Of a DNA stretch of 32,336 bases, positions 17,243-25,258 are shown one piece after another. Source of the DNA: a virus; the IMG/VR virus record IMGVR_UViG_3300020183_000287, positions 1 to 32,336 of that record, one strand, 5' to 3'. The notes below the pieces were generated by a model. It did not search any database. It saw only the letters and a list, made by a program, of their open reading frames with translations, and had not been told where the DNA came from. Every line of letters begins with the position of its first letter. Within the stretch, counting starts at the first letter, position 1. The position numbers were made by a program, and so were the translations under genes.

Positions 17243-19665
17243 TGGCTTGTATTAGTGGGGTTACTCTTGGTGGTTTTTATGAATACATAAATTGTTGTGG
17301 TATAAAAACAAATGGATTTGCAAGATCTTTAGAAACAGTTTGTATAGATGCTGCATACTCAAGTACGACCGTGGGTATTAGTGCTAATACTGCGAGTACA
17401 TGTACAATTAATTGTAATTTAGGACCAATAGATTATTCGTTTTCAGTTACGGGTACTTGTTATTCATCTTCAGGCACTGCCGTAATAAATGTTTATAATG
17501 GTACCCCTATTTATACTATTAATAATGAAATTCCTGGAGGTTACCCATCACAAACAGGTCTTGGTCCTTTTACTTTTAGTGGATTAACGGCGGGTACCTA
17601 CACGTTCAGAATAAATGATTCATCGGGTGGGGTAAATGAAGACGTTTACGTAAATGTAATAATTAGTGGTTGTTATAGGACTTCTTTATATGGTGTTTCG
17701 GGTACAACATGTGGTTTAGACAACGGTTCTTTTTATGTGAGTGCCACCACAAGTGCATCACCATATAATCTATTACTATATAAAAATGGTAGTTTATATG
17801 ATGTTGTTACAACCCCCACACAACCATACCAATTTAACAATCTATCTTCAGGAATTTATTATGTTAATTTTGTTGATTTTGGTAATGTCACGGCAACAAC
17901 AGGTAATGGTGTCGTAATACCTAGTAAAGGTCCTGATTTTGGATTTTGGAAAGTTAACACATCAAATTGTGTGATAGATAAAGGAAAGTTAGCGGTAACC
18001 GGTGTAACGGGTACTGGGCCTTTTACTTACTTATGGTCTAACGGAGAAACAACACAACTAATAACAGGACTTACCCAAGGTTCTTACAGTTGTACAGTGA
18101 CTGATAATTTAGGTTGTTCGGTAACTAAATTTGAAACAATAGGTATTGCCGACCCTATTGGTTTAGGTTTAGTCACAGCAATTAATCCATCTTGTTTTTC
18201 TGCGGACGGTAGTTTAACTTATACTTTAACTGGAGGTACAACGCCATTTTATTTTTCTGCAAGTACAGGGCAAGTAGGGTATACATTTTCTAACACTTTT
18301 GTTTTAACAGGATTATCTAGTGGATTTCATACTGCGGTAGTTAGAGACGCAAATTTTTGTGATTATGGTTTAACAGGGTTTTTAATACCACCTAATGGAT
18401 TTAACGTTGTAAATACGACAGTAACTAATTCAAATTGCTCTCAAAACAACGGTCAAATACAAGTTAATTTGTCTGGTGGGTATAATATTTACAATTATTA
18501 TTTATCGGGTCAAACTACAGGGTTTGTAGATGTAGAAACAGGGCCATTTGTTAGTTATACTTCACCTTTATTGGCTAACGATAACTACTTATTAGTAATA
18601 TCGGCTTCAAGTAGTAGTTGTGTTTACACAAACACTTTTAGTGTTAATTCACAACAAAAATTTACAATAAGTGCGAATACAACAGGATCAACTTGTGGTT
18701 ATAATAATGGTTCTTTAGAAATAAATGTAAGTAGTGGATACACAGGATTATTAGATTACGTTTTAAGTGACGGACAATCAATAATAGATACAACATTATC
18801 TTCTTATACATTTACAAATTTATATGCCGGCAGTTATAACATTACTGTTACAGATCAGAGCGGATGCTCAGTTACTGAACAAGTTATAATTGCAACTTCA
18901 GGCAGTTTGGTTAGTACAATATCAACAACATCTTGCACTGGAAATAATGATGGAGAAGCAACTGTAAACATATTTGACGGAGTACCGCCAATAACATATT
19001 CATGGTCAAATAACGTGTCGGGTATACAAACAGGATCTACGGTTACAGGACTAACGGCAGGTACTTACAGTGTACTTGTAACTGATACTAATGGATGTTT
19101 TAAAAATCATAATTTTATACTACAATGTAATTCCAATTTAGTCACTTCTTATGATATTTACACTTTATGTAAAAACAGATTTGTAACAACAACAGGTAAC
19201 CAAAGAGGATTTCTTGAAATGTTAAACGAAGGTTATTTAGATATTACTTCAGGGTATACTGGTTGTGTATTTAGTGGTGCAGTATTTAACGCCCAAGTTG
19301 ATATTAATGGGAGTGCTTTTACTCAAAGTTTTTATACCGCAACAACATTAAATGATGTACCACAAGATACATTATGGCAATCAACAATAGAGAATATTTT
19401 ATCAGGAATTGATGCGGTTGGAAGTTATGATATTGATTTATTGAACAACACATTACAAATAAAATCAAATTGTGACGGTGATTTTGATCCACTAGCTGAT
19501 GCGTTTTTTAGTTTAGAGTTAGAGATAGATTATGACGTTACCTGTGATGCAACACCTACTCCAACACCAACACCTACTCCAACACCAACACCAACACCAA
19601 CACCATTACCACCACCAATAAGTTGTGGAATGTCGGGATATACTTTTGAAATAAACCAACCATAA
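17242..19665 (+). CDS. Tail fibre protein with about seven SprB-like repeats and a Thr-Pro linker
   Basis: The 807-residue protein is built of about seven ~75-85-residue beta repeats starting near residues 71, 153, 238, 315, 397, 481 and 560. Each begins with a Cys and a short D/N-G-x segment, then a G-x-x-P-F/Y-x-Y-x-W-S-N-G strand, L-x-x-G-x-Y-x-x-x-V-x-D and G-C. This is the SprB-repeat pattern of the gliding adhesin of Flavobacterium and relatives; the third and last copies are the clearest. After a ~140-residue globular module (residues about 630-770) comes a (Thr-Pro)n linker and a short Cys-containing end. No signal peptide is present, as expected for a virion protein. The likely role is reaching and binding the host surface. 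Copies may have been acquired from host adhesins; that is inference. Confidence 0.8.
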   Translation: MACISGVTLGGFYEYINCCGIKTNGFARSLETVCIDAAYSSTTVGISANTASTCTINCNLGPIDYSFSVTGTCYSSSGTAVINVYNGTPIYTINNEIPGGYPSQTGLGPFTFSGLTAGTYTFRINDSSGGVNEDVYVNVIISGCYRTSLYGVSGTTCGLDNGSFYVSATTSASPYNLLLYKNGSLYDVVTTPTQPYQFNNLSSGIYYVNFVDFGNVTATTGNGVVIPSKGPDFGFWKVNTSNCVIDKGKLAVTGVTGTGPFTYLWSNGETTQLITGLTQGSYSCTVTDNLGCSVTKFETIGIADPIGLGLVTAINPSCFSADGSLTYTLTGGTTPFYFSASTGQVGYTFSNTFVLTGLSSGFHTAVVRDANFCDYGLTGFLIPPNGFNVVNTTVTNSNCSQNNGQIQVNLSGGYNIYNYYLSGQTTGFVDVETGPFVSYTSPLLANDNYLLVISASSSSCVYTNTFSVNSQQKFTISANTTGSTCGYNNGSLEINVSSGYTGLLDYVLSDGQSIIDTTLSSYTFTNLYAGSYNITVTDQSGCSVTEQVIIATSGSLVSTISTTSCTGNNDGEATVNIFDGVPPITYSWSNNVSGIQTGSTVTGLTAGTYSVLVTDTNGCFKNHNFILQCNSNLVTSYDIYTLCKNRFVTTTGNQRGFLEMLNEGYLDITSGYTGCVFSGAVFNAQVDINGSAFTQSFYTATTLNDVPQDTLWQSTIENILSGIDAVGSYDIDLLNNTLQIKSNCDGDFDPLADAFFSLELEIDYDVTCDATPTPTPTPTPTPTPTPTPLPPPISCGMSGYTFEINQP
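19552..19611 (+). repeat. Thr-Pro coding tandem repeat, tract 1
   Basis: A tract of ACA/ACT and CCA/CCT codons, with a near-repeating 6-nt unit (ACACCA or CCTACT), encodes about ten Thr-Pro pairs near the C-terminus of the fibre protein. It is an extended linker at protein level and a slippage-prone repeat at DNA level. The same type of tract recurs at 23819-24060. Confidence 0.9.
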
Positions 19666-19673
19666 TTAAACAT

Positions 19674-21932
19674 ATGCCATTCTCTGCTGTTACATGCTTA
19701 TCTTATACTGGAACAACACCATTAGGTGGAATAATAAATCTTTATAGTGATGTTGATAGTTTTACAAGTGCTTTTACAACTAATATAAATTTATCCGCAA
19801 TAACAGGAAACGAATGTCCTTACTATATAAGTAATGTACCTGATGGTACTACACAAATAAGAATTTTTGATACAACAACCGGATGTTATTGCGATATACC
19901 GATACAAGATAATGATTTGTGTGTCACATGTGACTTAGATTTTAATTCATATAGTGCATCAACAATTGGAAGGTTAGTTGCTGGTAATTTAACAGGATCT
20001 TGTCAGGCAAATATAACTGATTATAGGATTTTTTGGTATGAAACAGGAGATACAACAAATCCTATGTATATTTCAGGATTTGGTTCTGAATTTATACCTT
20101 ATTCTTTCACGCACCCACTTACTGGAAGTACTGCAATATTTGCTCAAGCAGGTACATACGTACCAGTAATAGATAAAGTGAAAATCAGTGGATTAACATT
20201 TTCACAAACAGGAGGAACAGGACTTATTCCTGCAGAACTGGAATGTTTTACCGCAACTACGGTAACTGTTGATGCGTTCACTTGTGATAATGGTGATGGG
20301 ACTAGTGATGACGCCAATTATGAACATATGGTAAGTTTTTCGGGAGCCGCGGCAGGGGTTACACCACAAAGTTTAGATGCAACATTTTTATTAACGGCAA
20401 CAACTAATTATTTTGCTTGGAAATTTAGAGGGTTTGCTGTAGAAGATAGATTAAGACTCACATACGTTGGGTCTGCATATACAGAAGAGCTACTTTTAGA
20501 AGACATTGTAATTGGATCTAATCAACCAGCTAGTAATTTCAATTTAAATTTAATACCAAAAACTGCGGACCCCTTTAGCCCAAACTATTTTGTAAAAAAA
20601 GTAATTTGTTTAACGGGATTAACTAAAAATATTAATGATACTATTAGATTAGAAGTGATTCCAAATTCTGCAAACACACAAACTAATTGGGATTTTTATT
20701 TTACCTGTCTTAATTCTTTTGATCAAAGCCCATGTATTATTACAAACCAACCATATAAAATATCTGCATCAACAATTACCTCAACAACTGGATTATGTAA
20801 TACTAATACTATACAATTTACAGTAAGTGGTTGTGCAAGAAATTCCGAGGATTTTACCAAATACTTTATAAGTGGGTACAATCTCGGTAATATGTTAGTC
20901 TCATCTAATTATCAAAATTTTGGCGCATTTCCCTCAACAGGAACAATGATAAATTTATCTGGATTGCTAAAAGGTAATTCAATACTGGCCCCTTTCAGCT
21001 CAGTGAGAATTGTTACTCTTCTTTGTGCAACACCAACGACAAATACAATTACATATTCCAAGTATGTAAGTGGATCGACAGTTGGAGTAATTGATATGGA
21101 ATTTAGTAATATAGTTGATTTTAATACTTACTATAACTCTTTTTTAACTTGTTTTACTGGAACAACGACATTTTCCCCTACAAACATATGTGCAACAAGT
21201 TCTGGAGCATGGAGCGGTACCCCTTCAGATCCTACAGATATAAGGTATTATAGGTATTTTAGATTAGGTATTCCTAGTAATACTGGTTCTACAAATTGTG
21301 GAGACGGAACAACTACGAAAATTTTCACTATTCACCCCTCAACAAATGTCACTTCAGGAACAACTGGACCTAACTATACTTTAAGGTTTACCATGCCAAC
21401 AATAACAAATGGATTAACTTACGATCCACTATGTAATATATCAGGAACAATACAGAGTGCTTTCGTAGATATAATTAACAATAGTGCAACGGGAACATCA
21501 AATAATTTTACAGGAACAACGCTAACTGGTAGTAAATATACCGATCCATTCTATCAAGTTTCATTGGCGTGTAGTGGTGTAACAAGTATCAGCGCAGCAA
21601 CATTTACCGGAGAAGTTGATATCCCTAAATATTTGAATGAAACAATAATTTACACTGGGATAACACCAACAATTGTAAATTCATTGAGTGCTGAAACTTT
21701 TAATTTTACTTATCCTAGATTTACTGAAATAAGTTCACCTAATAACACGTCTTATTATCGCAGATACCAATATTCATATCCAATTATTTTAAATAATCCA
21801 TCTGATTTTAGAGATTTTGAAATCTATGCAAATTCAATAACAGGGGGAACTTTAGGTACAAGTAGTTTAATTTATAGTTATACTGGCTCAACAAGCACAT
21901 CAACAATCCACGATCCGTCATACTTTATATGA
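19674..21932 (+). CDS. Large fibre/surface protein, Cys- and Thr-rich
   Basis: This 752-residue protein begins MPFSAVTCLSYTGTTPLGG. Residues about 30-80 (ISNVPDGTTQIRIFDTTTGCYCDIPI) look like a degenerate SprB-type repeat. The rest is Thr/Ser/Asn-rich beta sequence with irregular cysteines (CVTCDLDF, SPCIITNQPY, TICATSSG-type turns), no membrane segment and no enzymatic motif. It lies 8 nt after the previous fibre gene and overlaps the next small gene as ATGA, so the three are made together. It is probably part of the distal fibre. No named family is recognised beyond the repeat-like start. Confidence 0.7.
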   Translation: MPFSAVTCLSYTGTTPLGGIINLYSDVDSFTSAFTTNINLSAITGNECPYYISNVPDGTTQIRIFDTTTGCYCDIPIQDNDLCVTCDLDFNSYSASTIGRLVAGNLTGSCQANITDYRIFWYETGDTTNPMYISGFGSEFIPYSFTHPLTGSTAIFAQAGTYVPVIDKVKISGLTFSQTGGTGLIPAELECFTATTVTVDAFTCDNGDGTSDDANYEHMVSFSGAAAGVTPQSLDATFLLTATTNYFAWKFRGFAVEDRLRLTYVGSAYTEELLLEDIVIGSNQPASNFNLNLIPKTADPFSPNYFVKKVICLTGLTKNINDTIRLEVIPNSANTQTNWDFYFTCLNSFDQSPCIITNQPYKISASTITSTTGLCNTNTIQFTVSGCARNSEDFTKYFISGYNLGNMLVSSNYQNFGAFPSTGTMINLSGLLKGNSILAPFSSVRIVTLLCATPTTNTITYSKYVSGSTVGVIDMEFSNIVDFNTYYNSFLTCFTGTTTFSPTNICATSSGAWSGTPSDPTDIRYYRYFRLGIPSNTGSTNCGDGTTTKIFTIHPSTNVTSGTTGPNYTLRFTMPTITNGLTYDPLCNISGTIQSAFVDIINNSATGTSNNFTGTTLTGSKYTDPFYQVSLACSGVTSISAATFTGEVDIPKYLNETIIYTGITPTIVNSLSAETFNFTYPRFTEISSPNNTSYYRRYQYSYPIILNNPSDFRDFEIYANSITGGTLGTSSLIYSYTGSTSTSTIHDPSYFI

Positions 21933-22216
21933 GTACACAAGTTTTTACCATATCAGGAATAACAGGAGGAGTCCCTCCGCTTACATTTTTTTTGTGTGAC
22001 GAATACGGTAATAATTGTTCATATTTAGGAAACACCGCAGGAACATATACCGCATCGACATTTTATGCTAGCGCAACAAATTTTTTAGTTAAAGTTGTTG
22101 ATAGTAATGATTGTACCATATTTAAAACAATAAGTTGTCCTATTGATACGTTTTTTATTTTAACAGAAGATGGATTTATCTTATCTACTGAAGATGGTGA
22201 TGGTATTGTGTATTAA
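21929..22216 (+). CDS. Small stand-alone SprB-like module (fibre tip or accessory), paralogue 1 of 3
   Basis: The 95-residue product fits one repeat unit: I-S-G-I-T-G-G-V-P-P, then F-L-C-D-E-Y-G-N-N-C, then L-V-K-V-V-D-S-N-D-C. The same outline (G-x-x-P-x-x-x-x-x-C, G-x-x-C, a hydrophobic strand, D-x-N-x-C) is shared with the proteins starting at 22231 and 24971. The last ~20 residues (FILTEDGFILSTEDGDG) are an acidic glycine-turn tail. It begins inside the stop codon of the preceding fibre gene (ATGA). The role is presumably as a fibre subunit or tip. Confidence 0.65.
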   Translation: MSTQVFTISGITGGVPPLTFFLCDEYGNNCSYLGNTAGTYTASTFYASATNFLVKVVDSNDCTIFKTISCPIDTFFILTEDGFILSTEDGDGIVY

Positions 22217-22219
22217 TAC

Positions 22220-22231
22220 TATTTATTTATA
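22220..22231 (+). promoter_or_regulatory. Putative late promoter, overlapping octamers TATTTATT/TATTTATA
   Basis: TATTTATT at 22220-22227 overlaps an exact TATTTATA at 22224-22231 whose last base is the A of the ATG at 22231. If active, it must give a leaderless transcript. Alternatively the octamer acts at the mRNA level. Confidence 0.45.
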
Positions 22232-22671
22232 TGATATTAGAAATAACAGGAGTAACAAGCGGTCAATCGCCATATGATATTTTTCTTTGTAATACCGGAG
22301 GAACATCATGTTTTTTTATTTCAGGTAATACATTTATACCTCCTAATGTTTTAATAGATACTCAAAACTATTTTCCTAATGAAGAAACGTTATTATTACG
22401 ATTAATTGATACTAATGGGTGTGTTCACGATGAAATACAAAACTGCGCATCAGGTGCAACGGGTTCTTGTGTGTGTAATGAATATAAAGTTAAATGGGGA
22501 CATCCAGGTATTATAAGTTTTTCGTATGACCCATGTTGTCCTAGTGGTTCAACAAAAACAACAACTGTTAGTTACCCTACTGAATTTTTCTTTTCCTCAT
22601 CAACAACACCAAATGTTATTGCTGGTTTTGGTGGAATAATTACCGACTTAGGTGATTTGTGCCCTTGCTAA
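22231..22671 (+). CDS. Small SprB-like module protein, paralogue 2 of 3
   Basis: This 146-residue protein has an N-terminal module (residues 1-75: ITGVTSGQSPYDIFLCNTGG, then LLLRLIDTNGC) that closely resembles the product at 24971 (ITSGQSPYNLYVCD) and, less closely, that at 21929. A Cys-rich second half follows (CVCNEYKVKWGHP, DPCCPSGST, LCPC). There is no signal peptide. Its stop overlaps the convergent minus-strand glycosyltransferase gene by 4 nt. It is probably a fibre accessory; the second half is unassigned. Confidence 0.65.
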   Translation: MILEITGVTSGQSPYDIFLCNTGGTSCFFISGNTFIPPNVLIDTQNYFPNEETLLLRLIDTNGCVHDEIQNCASGATGSCVCNEYKVKWGHPGIISFSYDPCCPSGSTKTTTVSYPTEFFFSSSTTPNVIAGFGGIITDLGDLCPC

Positions 22672-23255
22672 GATAAAATAAATATTTTATTTTCATTAAT
22701 TAAATTTTTAATAAAATTTGATTCCCATTCATCATCATGTTCTTTTGGTTTAGTAAACTTTTGTTCATTCCAATAATGATGTTTACCACTTTTTTCTTTA
22801 GAAAAACTGTCAAAACCTATTATGTGTAAATTATCATAAACATTTTCTAATAACCATTTGATAACTAAAATTCCACTAGATGGTAATAAAACTGAAGGGT
22901 CATTTTTATTTGTTTCACTCTGAATTTTACTTCTAAGTTCATTATAATATGTTAGTGGTATTCTCCATAACTTTTCAGGTTCATATGCGGGTTTACCATA
23001 ATCCCCGTGTGTAAAAATAACTTTATTTGGTCTAACGTTTTCATCTTTAGGTAATACACCACGACCAAAAGTTGACCAAACTGTGGTTTTTGTTCCGGTA
23101 TATTTTTCAAACCCTACAATTTTACATTCGTTAAACCTAATAACCTCATCAAAAGAATCTATTTTTTGACCTAACTCATCAAACATTAAAGAAGGACCAT
23201 TACCTACTAAAACACAGGTTTTTGTGTTATCTAATTCTAATGGGTTTTCTGACAT
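22668..23255 (-). CDS. Sialyltransferase-like glycosyltransferase, family GT29
   Basis: The GT29 family transfers sialic acid from CMP-sialic acid to glycans. This 195-residue protein shows the family's motifs in order. Sialylmotif L covers residues 14-60 (CVLVGNGPSL, KIDSFDEVIRFN, VGFEKYTGTKTTVW). Sialylmotif S covers 125-148 (PSSGILVIKWL, HIIGF). HHYW at 159-162 corresponds to motif III. A motif VS of type H-x4-E is at His173 and Glu178. The L/S disulfide of animal enzymes cannot form because motif S has no Cys. There is no membrane anchor or signal peptide, so it is expected in the cytoplasm. It is the only minus-strand gene of the window, set between fibre genes. Its own octamer variant (TATTTATG) overlaps its start codon. 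The real donor and acceptor are unknown. It could modify host surface glycans or the phage's fibres. Confidence 0.85.
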   Translation of the reverse strand: MSENPLELDNTKTCVLVGNGPSLMFDELGQKIDSFDEVIRFNECKIVGFEKYTGTKTTVWSTFGRGVLPKDENVRPNKVIFTHGDYGKPAYEPEKLWRIPLTYYNELRSKIQSETNKNDPSVLLPSSGILVIKWLLENVYDNLHIIGFDSFSKEKSGKHHYWNEQKFTKPKEHDDEWESNFIKNLINENKIFILS

Positions 23256-23260
23256 AAATA
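23253..23260 (-). promoter_or_regulatory. Octamer variant TATTTATG overlapping the minus-strand start codon
   Basis: On the minus strand the sequence reads GTATTTATGTC, with ATG as the glycosyltransferase start. The motif keeps the same orientation relative to its gene even though the gene is inverted. A further TTATTTATT lies upstream, near 23274-23282 (minus strand). Confidence 0.4.
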
Positions 23261-23309
23261 CAACTGTTAAAAATAATAAATAAAATATTTAATAAAATGA
23301 ATAATCAAT

Positions 23310-23317
23310 TATTTATA
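23310..23317 (+). promoter_or_regulatory. Putative late promoter octamer TATTTATA (divergent region)
   Basis: An exact octamer in the 80-nt divergent gap, 18 nt before the ATG at 23336, separates the minus-strand glycosyltransferase from the next fibre gene. The gap is almost pure A/T. Confidence 0.55.
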
Positions 23318-23335
23318 TAATAAAGTAATTTTTAA

Positions 23336-24952
23336 ATGGCTGATATAATATTAAGTAGTTGTTGTTATAATCAAATTGTATATAGTGCAACTACTTGGAT
23401 TGGATCCACAACTTATTTAGCTTCTTTTGAAATAACGGGAGACACAAATATAATTGATGGTTGTTATACTATTGTTTCAGGAGTAACAGGTTTTGGTCCT
23501 TTTTCTTTTGACGGGACAGCAACATCAATTACAGGTTGTTCAGTAACCTCTTGTAGTGGTTATTGTTGTGACGATCAAGTGTGTGTCAACATACCATTAA
23601 GTGCATATACTGGTTATAACGGTACTTACACATTGGTAGGTAGTTACAACGCTAAACCTTATTGGACAGGTGGTACTAGTTTAAGTTATATTTTTTACGA
23701 TAGTAATAAATGGTGTTTAGGTGACAATTTAGCAGGAACTGTATTTTTCTTTGGGTCTTTCCCTACAAGTTCAATATGTCCCGATTTTAGTTCAACTATT
23801 TATAGTGAGGGGGCATGTGTACCAACACCAACACCAACCCCTGACCCTTGTGGGATTTTAGATTTTGACGTTCTTTTAGAATGTCAAATACCAACTCCGA
23901 CACCAACTCCGACACCAACTCCGACACCAACCCCTACACCAACTCCAACTCCAACACCGGATCCGTGCACGGCATTTACTGTTAGTATTAGCGCAACTGA
24001 AGTAACACCAACACCAACCCCTACACCAACTCCGACACCAACCCCTATACCCACACCTGTAGCCCCCCCTTCAGCAAATACCGTAACATTTATTTTGGAT
24101 AGTGGGTATTTTGTTTGTTCAAGTGTTAAAGAACTAATTGATTGTGAAACAAGTGAAAAATATTATGTCAATGATGCTCTGATATATAGTGGTTCTGGTG
24201 TAACAACAGGAACAACTTTCTTAGCTCAACTTAATGACTTTTATTCAGATCAAATACAATGTGTCACTTATAATCAAACACTAAATAACACGTCACCTAA
24301 TAGAATTGTAAAACAAATTTTTGAAATATACACAAGCGGATGTTCTGAATGTGTGGTTCCTGTAATAGACCCTTGTTCTGCATTTACCGCTTCAATATCT
24401 GCGACTGAAATTATACCAACACCAATAACTTATCCATCCGGAACTAGTTTTGTATTTACATCTTGTACTAATAATACAATGATAGTGCAAAATGCTTACC
24501 CACCAACAAACTTTAGTAATTTATGTGTATGTAAAGACATATCAGGTAATTGTTACACTTACATCGGTAATTTTGTGAATTACATACCACCAACAGGGTT
24601 TATAGTAGCACATCAAGATTTGTTTACTGCAACTACAACAGCAACCACTTACACAACTTGTTTTGATTGTTTGTTGGTACCTGAAACCACAAGTTCCTTT
24701 ACACAATGGAGAGGTAAGGCTGAATACTCACTATCTTGTCCCGTTTGTGAATTAACAAATTATGGCGTTCCGTATAGTTGGTATACGTCATCTGCAAGTA
24801 CAAATATAGAAACTGGCGTATATGTATATGAAGATAGTAATCTAACAATACCATTATATGTTGACTATATTGAGTATGATACTAAAATATATAAAGTAGA
24901 TAAAAATGGAAAAATTACAGAATATTGTAATGTAAACGGAAATTGTACATAA
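23336..24952 (+). CDS. Cys-rich fibre protein with several Thr-Pro linkers
   Basis: The 538-residue protein is modular. An N-terminal Cys-rich beta domain (about 1-160; SSCCYNQ, CSGYCCDDQVC, a G-x-Y...K-P-Y-W-T-G-G region) is followed by three Thr-Pro linkers (residues about 162-169, 186-207 and 223-242). These alternate with short Cys modules: DPCGILDFDVLLECQI, then DPCTAFTVSISATEV, and near residue 343 a second copy of that last module (DPCSAFTASISATEI) followed by only one Thr-Pro. The alternation suggests duplication of a linker-plus-module unit. The remainder is an unassigned Cys-rich beta region. It is probably an extended host-binding fibre. It is the first gene right of the divergent region and has its own octamer. 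Confidence 0.72.
   Translation: MADIILSSCCYNQIVYSATTWIGSTTYLASFEITGDTNIIDGCYTIVSGVTGFGPFSFDGTATSITGCSVTSCSGYCCDDQVCVNIPLSAYTGYNGTYTLVGSYNAKPYWTGGTSLSYIFYDSNKWCLGDNLAGTVFFFGSFPTSSICPDFSSTIYSEGACVPTPTPTPDPCGILDFDVLLECQIPTPTPTPTPTPTPTPTPTPTPTPDPCTAFTVSISATEVTPTPTPTPTPTPTPIPTPVAPPSANTVTFILDSGYFVCSSVKELIDCETSEKYYVNDALIYSGSGVTTGTTFLAQLNDFYSDQIQCVTYNQTLNNTSPNRIVKQIFEIYTSGCSECVVPVIDPCSAFTASISATEIIPTPITYPSGTSFVFTSCTNNTMIVQNAYPPTNFSNLCVCKDISGNCYTYIGNFVNYIPPTGFIVAHQDLFTATTTATTYTTCFDCLLVPETTSSFTQWRGKAEYSLSCPVCELTNYGVPYSWYTSSASTNIETGVYVYEDSNLTIPLYVDYIEYDTKIYKVDKNGKITEYCNVNGNCT
23819..24060 (+). repeat. Thr-Pro coding tandem repeats, tracts 2-4
   Basis: Three tracts (23819-23842, 23889-23958, 24006-24060) encode alternating Thr and Pro. 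The middle tract contains three perfect copies of the 12-nt unit CCAACTCCGACA (23891-23926) followed by diverged copies, a sign of recent replication slippage. The same kind of sequence occurs at 19552-19611 in another fibre gene. Confidence 0.9.
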
Positions 24953-24958
24953 AAAAAA

Positions 24959-24966
24959 TATTTATA
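24959..24966 (+). promoter_or_regulatory. Putative late promoter octamer TATTTATA
   Basis: An exact octamer ends 4 nt before the ATG at 24971, in an 18-nt gap that is otherwise all A. It is one of the clearest examples of the octamer-plus-A-run start arrangement (TATTTATAAAAAATG). Confidence 0.6.
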
Positions 24967-24970
24967 AAAA

Positions 24971-25258
24971 ATGGCAATAGATATAACAATAAATTCAATC
25001 ACATCAGGACAATCACCATATAATTTATATGTTTGTGATATGTGTTCTGGAGGTACCTGTCAATTAATAGGTACGATTACAACGGCACCATACACATTTA
25101 CCTTACCTTCAGTTTATGAAACGTATTCATCATATACTATTAAATTAATAGATAATAACCGTTGTTCGTACTGCGAAGAGTTCTCAATATCAGGAAAACA
25201 ATTCCAAGACGGAGATTACTTTGAATTTATGGATGGGGTTGAATTTGATTTTCAATAA
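24971..25258 (+). CDS. Small SprB-like module protein, paralogue 3 of 3
   Basis: The 95-residue product has the shared module (SITSGQSPYNLYVCDMCSGG, C-Q-L-I-G, then T-I-K-L-I-D-N-N-R-C). It is closest to the N-terminus of the protein at 22231. It ends with an acidic aromatic tail (DGDYFEFMDGVEFDF), comparable to the EDG-rich end of the 21929 product. No signal peptide or membrane segment is visible. It lies directly after a fibre gene, as paralogue 1 does, suggesting that such modules are partners of the preceding long fibre. Confidence 0.65.
   Translation: MAIDITINSITSGQSPYNLYVCDMCSGGTCQLIGTITTAPYTFTLPSVYETYSSYTIKLIDNNRCSYCEEFSISGKQFQDGDYFEFMDGVEFDFQ

Noticed and set aside
22668-23255. Minus-strand glycosyltransferase gene considered as an insertion element
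   Set aside because: No inverted repeats, target-site duplication or transposase is visible. It has a normal gene structure of its own.
23819-24060. Regular repeats considered as a CRISPR array
   Set aside because: The units are 6 or 12 nt, have no spacers and stay in frame as Thr-Pro codons of a fibre protein.
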